Shown in pieces: positions 54,744 to 56,197 of a stretch of DNA of 56,197 nt (within the stretch, counting starts at the first letter, position 1; each line of letters starts with the position of its first letter). Origin of the DNA: a virus. Under the pieces are notes generated by a model. The model was given only the letters and a program-made list of their open reading frames with translations, searched no databases and was not told where the DNA came from. The stretch covers positions 1-56,197 of the IMG/VR virus record IMGVR_UViG_3300041809_000302; one strand, given 5' to 3'. Both the position numbers and the translations under genes were made by a program.

Positions 54744-54839
54744 CTAGATCGGACGCAGCAAAGGCTGCAATTGCGGCAGCACTTCTCTGCAATCTCCGTG
54801 GTAGATCGTGATCCCCGCGTGCTCGTAGTATGGTTTCAT
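54744..54839 (-). pseudogene. Truncated DNA methyltransferase (N-terminal 31 aa)
   Basis: ATG 54839 is preceded by AGGAG and overlaps the VRR-NUC stop (ATGA). It encodes MKPYYEHAGITIYHGDCREV then LPQLQPLLRPI and stops. 'YY-----I-I-HGDC-E-LP-L' is the standard opening of phage and restriction-type DNA methyltransferases; the catalytic (D/N)PPY motif and all later parts are missing. It keeps its ribosome site but not its body. 54655-54743 shows no continuation in any frame. Confidence 0.65.
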
Positions 54840-55306
54840 TTCGTGTTGCTCCTAAACCCTTTTCCGAGGTCTCGGTCGAGAAGCAATGGATCGTAGATGT
54901 ACTTCCACGACTTCAGGTGTTCGGTAATATTGTTCTCCGTCACGCCGTTGCGCTGAACATTAGCGCATTTTTTTTGATGGAAAGCACGCGCAACCGCCCG
55001 CGCATGTTCTTTTTTCTGGCCTTTCCGATTGATCTTTACTTGGCGGATGAATTGGTCTGGGTTGCCCCGGACTTTCGTAAATCCCCGTTGAGGAGACCAC
55101 CGGAAACATGGTATTCCAAACGATGCAAGGGCGGTCAAAATAATCCGCTGCGTCCTTTTCAACTCTGAATCGCCGTGATCCGGCTTTACTTCCACGATCA
55201 CGATGCGCCCATCTTTCCAACAAAAGAAGTCAGGCCATCCCAACTTTGTCACTTCCCAATGACTGTCTTTTGCTAAGTCTTTGAACTTTTCTTCTGCGTT
55301 GTTCAT
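54836..55306 (-). CDS. VRR-NUC domain nuclease
   Basis: 156 residues from ATG 55306 (AGGA eight bases upstream). WPDFFCWKDGRIVIVEVKPD (24-43) gives the PD-(D/E)xK core with Asp26, Glu39 and Lys41; LKRTQRIILTALASFGIPCF follows, where Gln53 and the 'GIP--RW' strand are typical of VRR-NUC. The C-terminal 80 residues are basic. VRR-NUC proteins process branched DNA. Partner of ERF and the NinG-like protein on the ring. The upstream in-frame extension lacks coding character. Confidence 0.8.
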   Translation of the reverse strand: MNNAEEKFKDLAKDSHWEVTKLGWPDFFCWKDGRIVIVEVKPDHGDSELKRTQRIILTALASFGIPCFRWSPQRGFTKVRGNPDQFIRQVKINRKGQKKEHARAVARAFHQKKCANVQRNGVTENNITEHLKSWKYIYDPLLLDRDLGKGFRSNTK

Positions 55307-55690
55307 AAGGTCATTCCTAAACGGTGAAGGGCACGCGAAAACCAAAGGCTGAAATTTTCCAGCACAAAAGAATTCGCGCATTCCCGAACGGAGCCAGGGC
55401 TTTCGCGTGCGTTCTTCCTCTCCAGTATGTACGCCAGCAAAGGCGTAGCCTTAACGAGTCGGAGAGAGGCTCATCGCAGCCCCAAAGCACCCGCCGCCCG
55501 TTTCCAGACGGAGAAATTCGGCGCGGAATTCAAGGTCGATATTTTGTCGAGAGAATTCAAGCGCCGTCACTTCGTCAAAGAATGGGGAGGTGGATGTAGG
55601 CGGAAGCAACGGCGAAGAAGTTACGCCAAAGCATCCACCCGCCCGGCTCTTTGAAACTGTTGAAATTTTATCCATAACGAACCACCAAAG
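55307..55690 (-). other. Gene-poor stretch
   Basis: No confident gene. One minus-strand frame (55451-55675, 74 residues, MDKISTVSKSRAGGCFGVTS) has a weak ribosome site and repeats a GGCFG element encoded by two similar segments (GGGTGGATGCTTTGG and GGCGGGTGCTTTGG). Other frames look random. It could be decayed coding DNA between the Gly-rich gene and the nuclease gene. Confidence 0.4.
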
Positions 55691-56197
55691 TCAAGCGTAA
55701 AAATTTGGAATTATCTCCGCGATGATCTCCCGCTTCAAGCTGGCGAACTTATTGTCGTCAACTTTTACAACGGGCGGATAAAGAGCGACAACCCAGAGAC
55801 GTTCCCCCTTCCAGTCTTGAGGTTTCATGGTAGCGTGCAAGGCTCCCGCTTGGCACGGCTTTAGCGGGCCTTTTTCCTCTTCGATCATGCCAACTGTTCG
55901 CGCTGGACCTGAACCACCATTTCGCGGCTTACCGTTTTTATCTGAGCGCCAGAAAGCCAAAACAGCACCAGCCGTTTTCAACTGTTCGGCTCTGTCGCTA
56001 GCCGCGACGTCTGCGACGGCTTGTAGATAACCATCCTCAATAGACCCGGACCCGTACCCGAACCCGTCCCCGGACCCGAACCCGTACCCGTCCCCGGACC
56101 CGAACCCGTACCCGTCCCCGGACCCGAACCCGTACCCGTCCCCGGACCCGAACCCGTACCCGGACTCGAACCCGTCCCCGTACCCGGACCCGAACCC
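55691..56197 (-). CDS. Gly-rich repeat protein, C-terminal part (continues across the ends)
   Basis: The frame enters at 56197 as Gly-X repeats (units of about GFGSGDGY), leaves the array at GSGSIEDGYLQAVADVAASD, and ends in a folded domain of about 115 residues: AGAVLAFWRSDKNGKPRNGG, then EEKGPLKPCQAGALHATMKP, then WKGERLWVVALYPPVV and DDNKFASLKREIIAEI. The 'GPL-LC--G-LHA---P--W-G-R-W-VAL-G-V' pattern recurs, in my memory, at the end of phage proteins preceded by Gly or pentapeptide-like repeats (DUF7666-like). Exactly 169 codons including the stop lie before the window end, matching the frame at base 1. Confidence 0.8.
   Translation of the reverse strand, partial: GFGSGYGDGFESGYGFGSGDGYGFGSGDGYGFGSGDGYGFGSGDGFGYGSGSIEDGYLQAVADVAASDRAEQLKTAGAVLAFWRSDKNGKPRNGGSGPARTVGMIEEEKGPLKPCQAGALHATMKPQDWKGERLWVVALYPPVVKVDDNKFASLKREIIAEIIPNFYA
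56044..56197. repeat. Coding minisatellite, right window end
   Basis: Same GGG-NNC hexamer array as the left end, here with a 24-base higher-order unit (Phe-Gly-Ser-Gly-Asp-Gly-Tyr-Gly) repeated several times almost exactly. The last 15 bases equal bases 1-15. Confidence 0.95.

Overview
The window looks like a near-complete genome of a tailed, short-tailed (podovirus-like) dsDNA phage, probably from an uncultivated bacterium. Recognisable parts are a large terminase, portal, scaffold-like protein, major capsid protein, P22-like tail-completion and hub proteins, three or four ejection-type proteins, very large tail-fibre or spike genes, a lysis-type block, ERF recombinase, a NinG-like HNH protein and a VRR-NUC nuclease. 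I see no integrase, DNA polymerase, tRNA, CRISPR array or reverse transcriptase. The BACON, IPT/TIG and Fn3 domains and the Sec and Tat leader peptides point to a diderm host. An Acidobacteriota-like soil bacterium is my guess from protein style and is not shown by the sequence.

Topology: both window ends lie in the same Gly-X coding minisatellite. The last 15 bases equal the first 15, and one minus-strand reading frame leaves the left end at 1 and re-enters at 56197 in frame. The molecule is therefore best read as circular, or terminally redundant, and opened inside one gene. With that join the genome has two transcription directions. A leftward early block runs 5060 -> 1 / 56197 -> 53143. 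A rightward block runs 5167 -> 53102. They diverge at two near-consensus back-to-back sigma70 promoters at 5093-5160 and converge near 53100-53175.

Layout. 1-5060 (minus): Gly-rich gene start, small conserved phage proteins, ERF, NinG-like HNH protein, an Ala-rich repeat protein. 5061-5166: divergent switch. 5167-8646 (plus): zinc-ribbon protein, ribbon-helix-helix regulator, and a dense run of overlapping micro-genes. 8643-12518: sugar-modification cassette with a glycosyltransferase-sulfotransferase fusion, a methyltransferase and a double glycosyltransferase. 12520-22385: packaging and head genes, ending in a strong terminator. 22414-39538: tail, fibre and ejection genes, including a BACON/IPT fibre, a pectate-lyase-fold fibre bracketed by a 62-bp direct repeat, and a GH43-like beta-propeller spike. 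39531-50005: four consecutive large proteins that all begin with Sec-type signal peptides. 50043-52492: LuxR-type HTH, holin-like membrane proteins, a Tat/lipobox protein and a cysteine-peptidase-like protein. 52535-53174: a TnpB-like fragment and small ORFs. 53143-56197 (minus): small zinc proteins, a replication-organiser-like protein, a truncated DNA methyltransferase, VRR-NUC, and the C-terminal half of the Gly-rich gene.

Together: the leftward block supplies recombination and replication functions; the rightward block supplies regulators, surface or virion glycan chemistry, then virion assembly and lysis. The least conventional parts are the sulfotransferase fusion cassette, the signal-peptide-bearing giant genes, the Tat-lipoprotein lysis block and the repeat-bracketed fibre gene.
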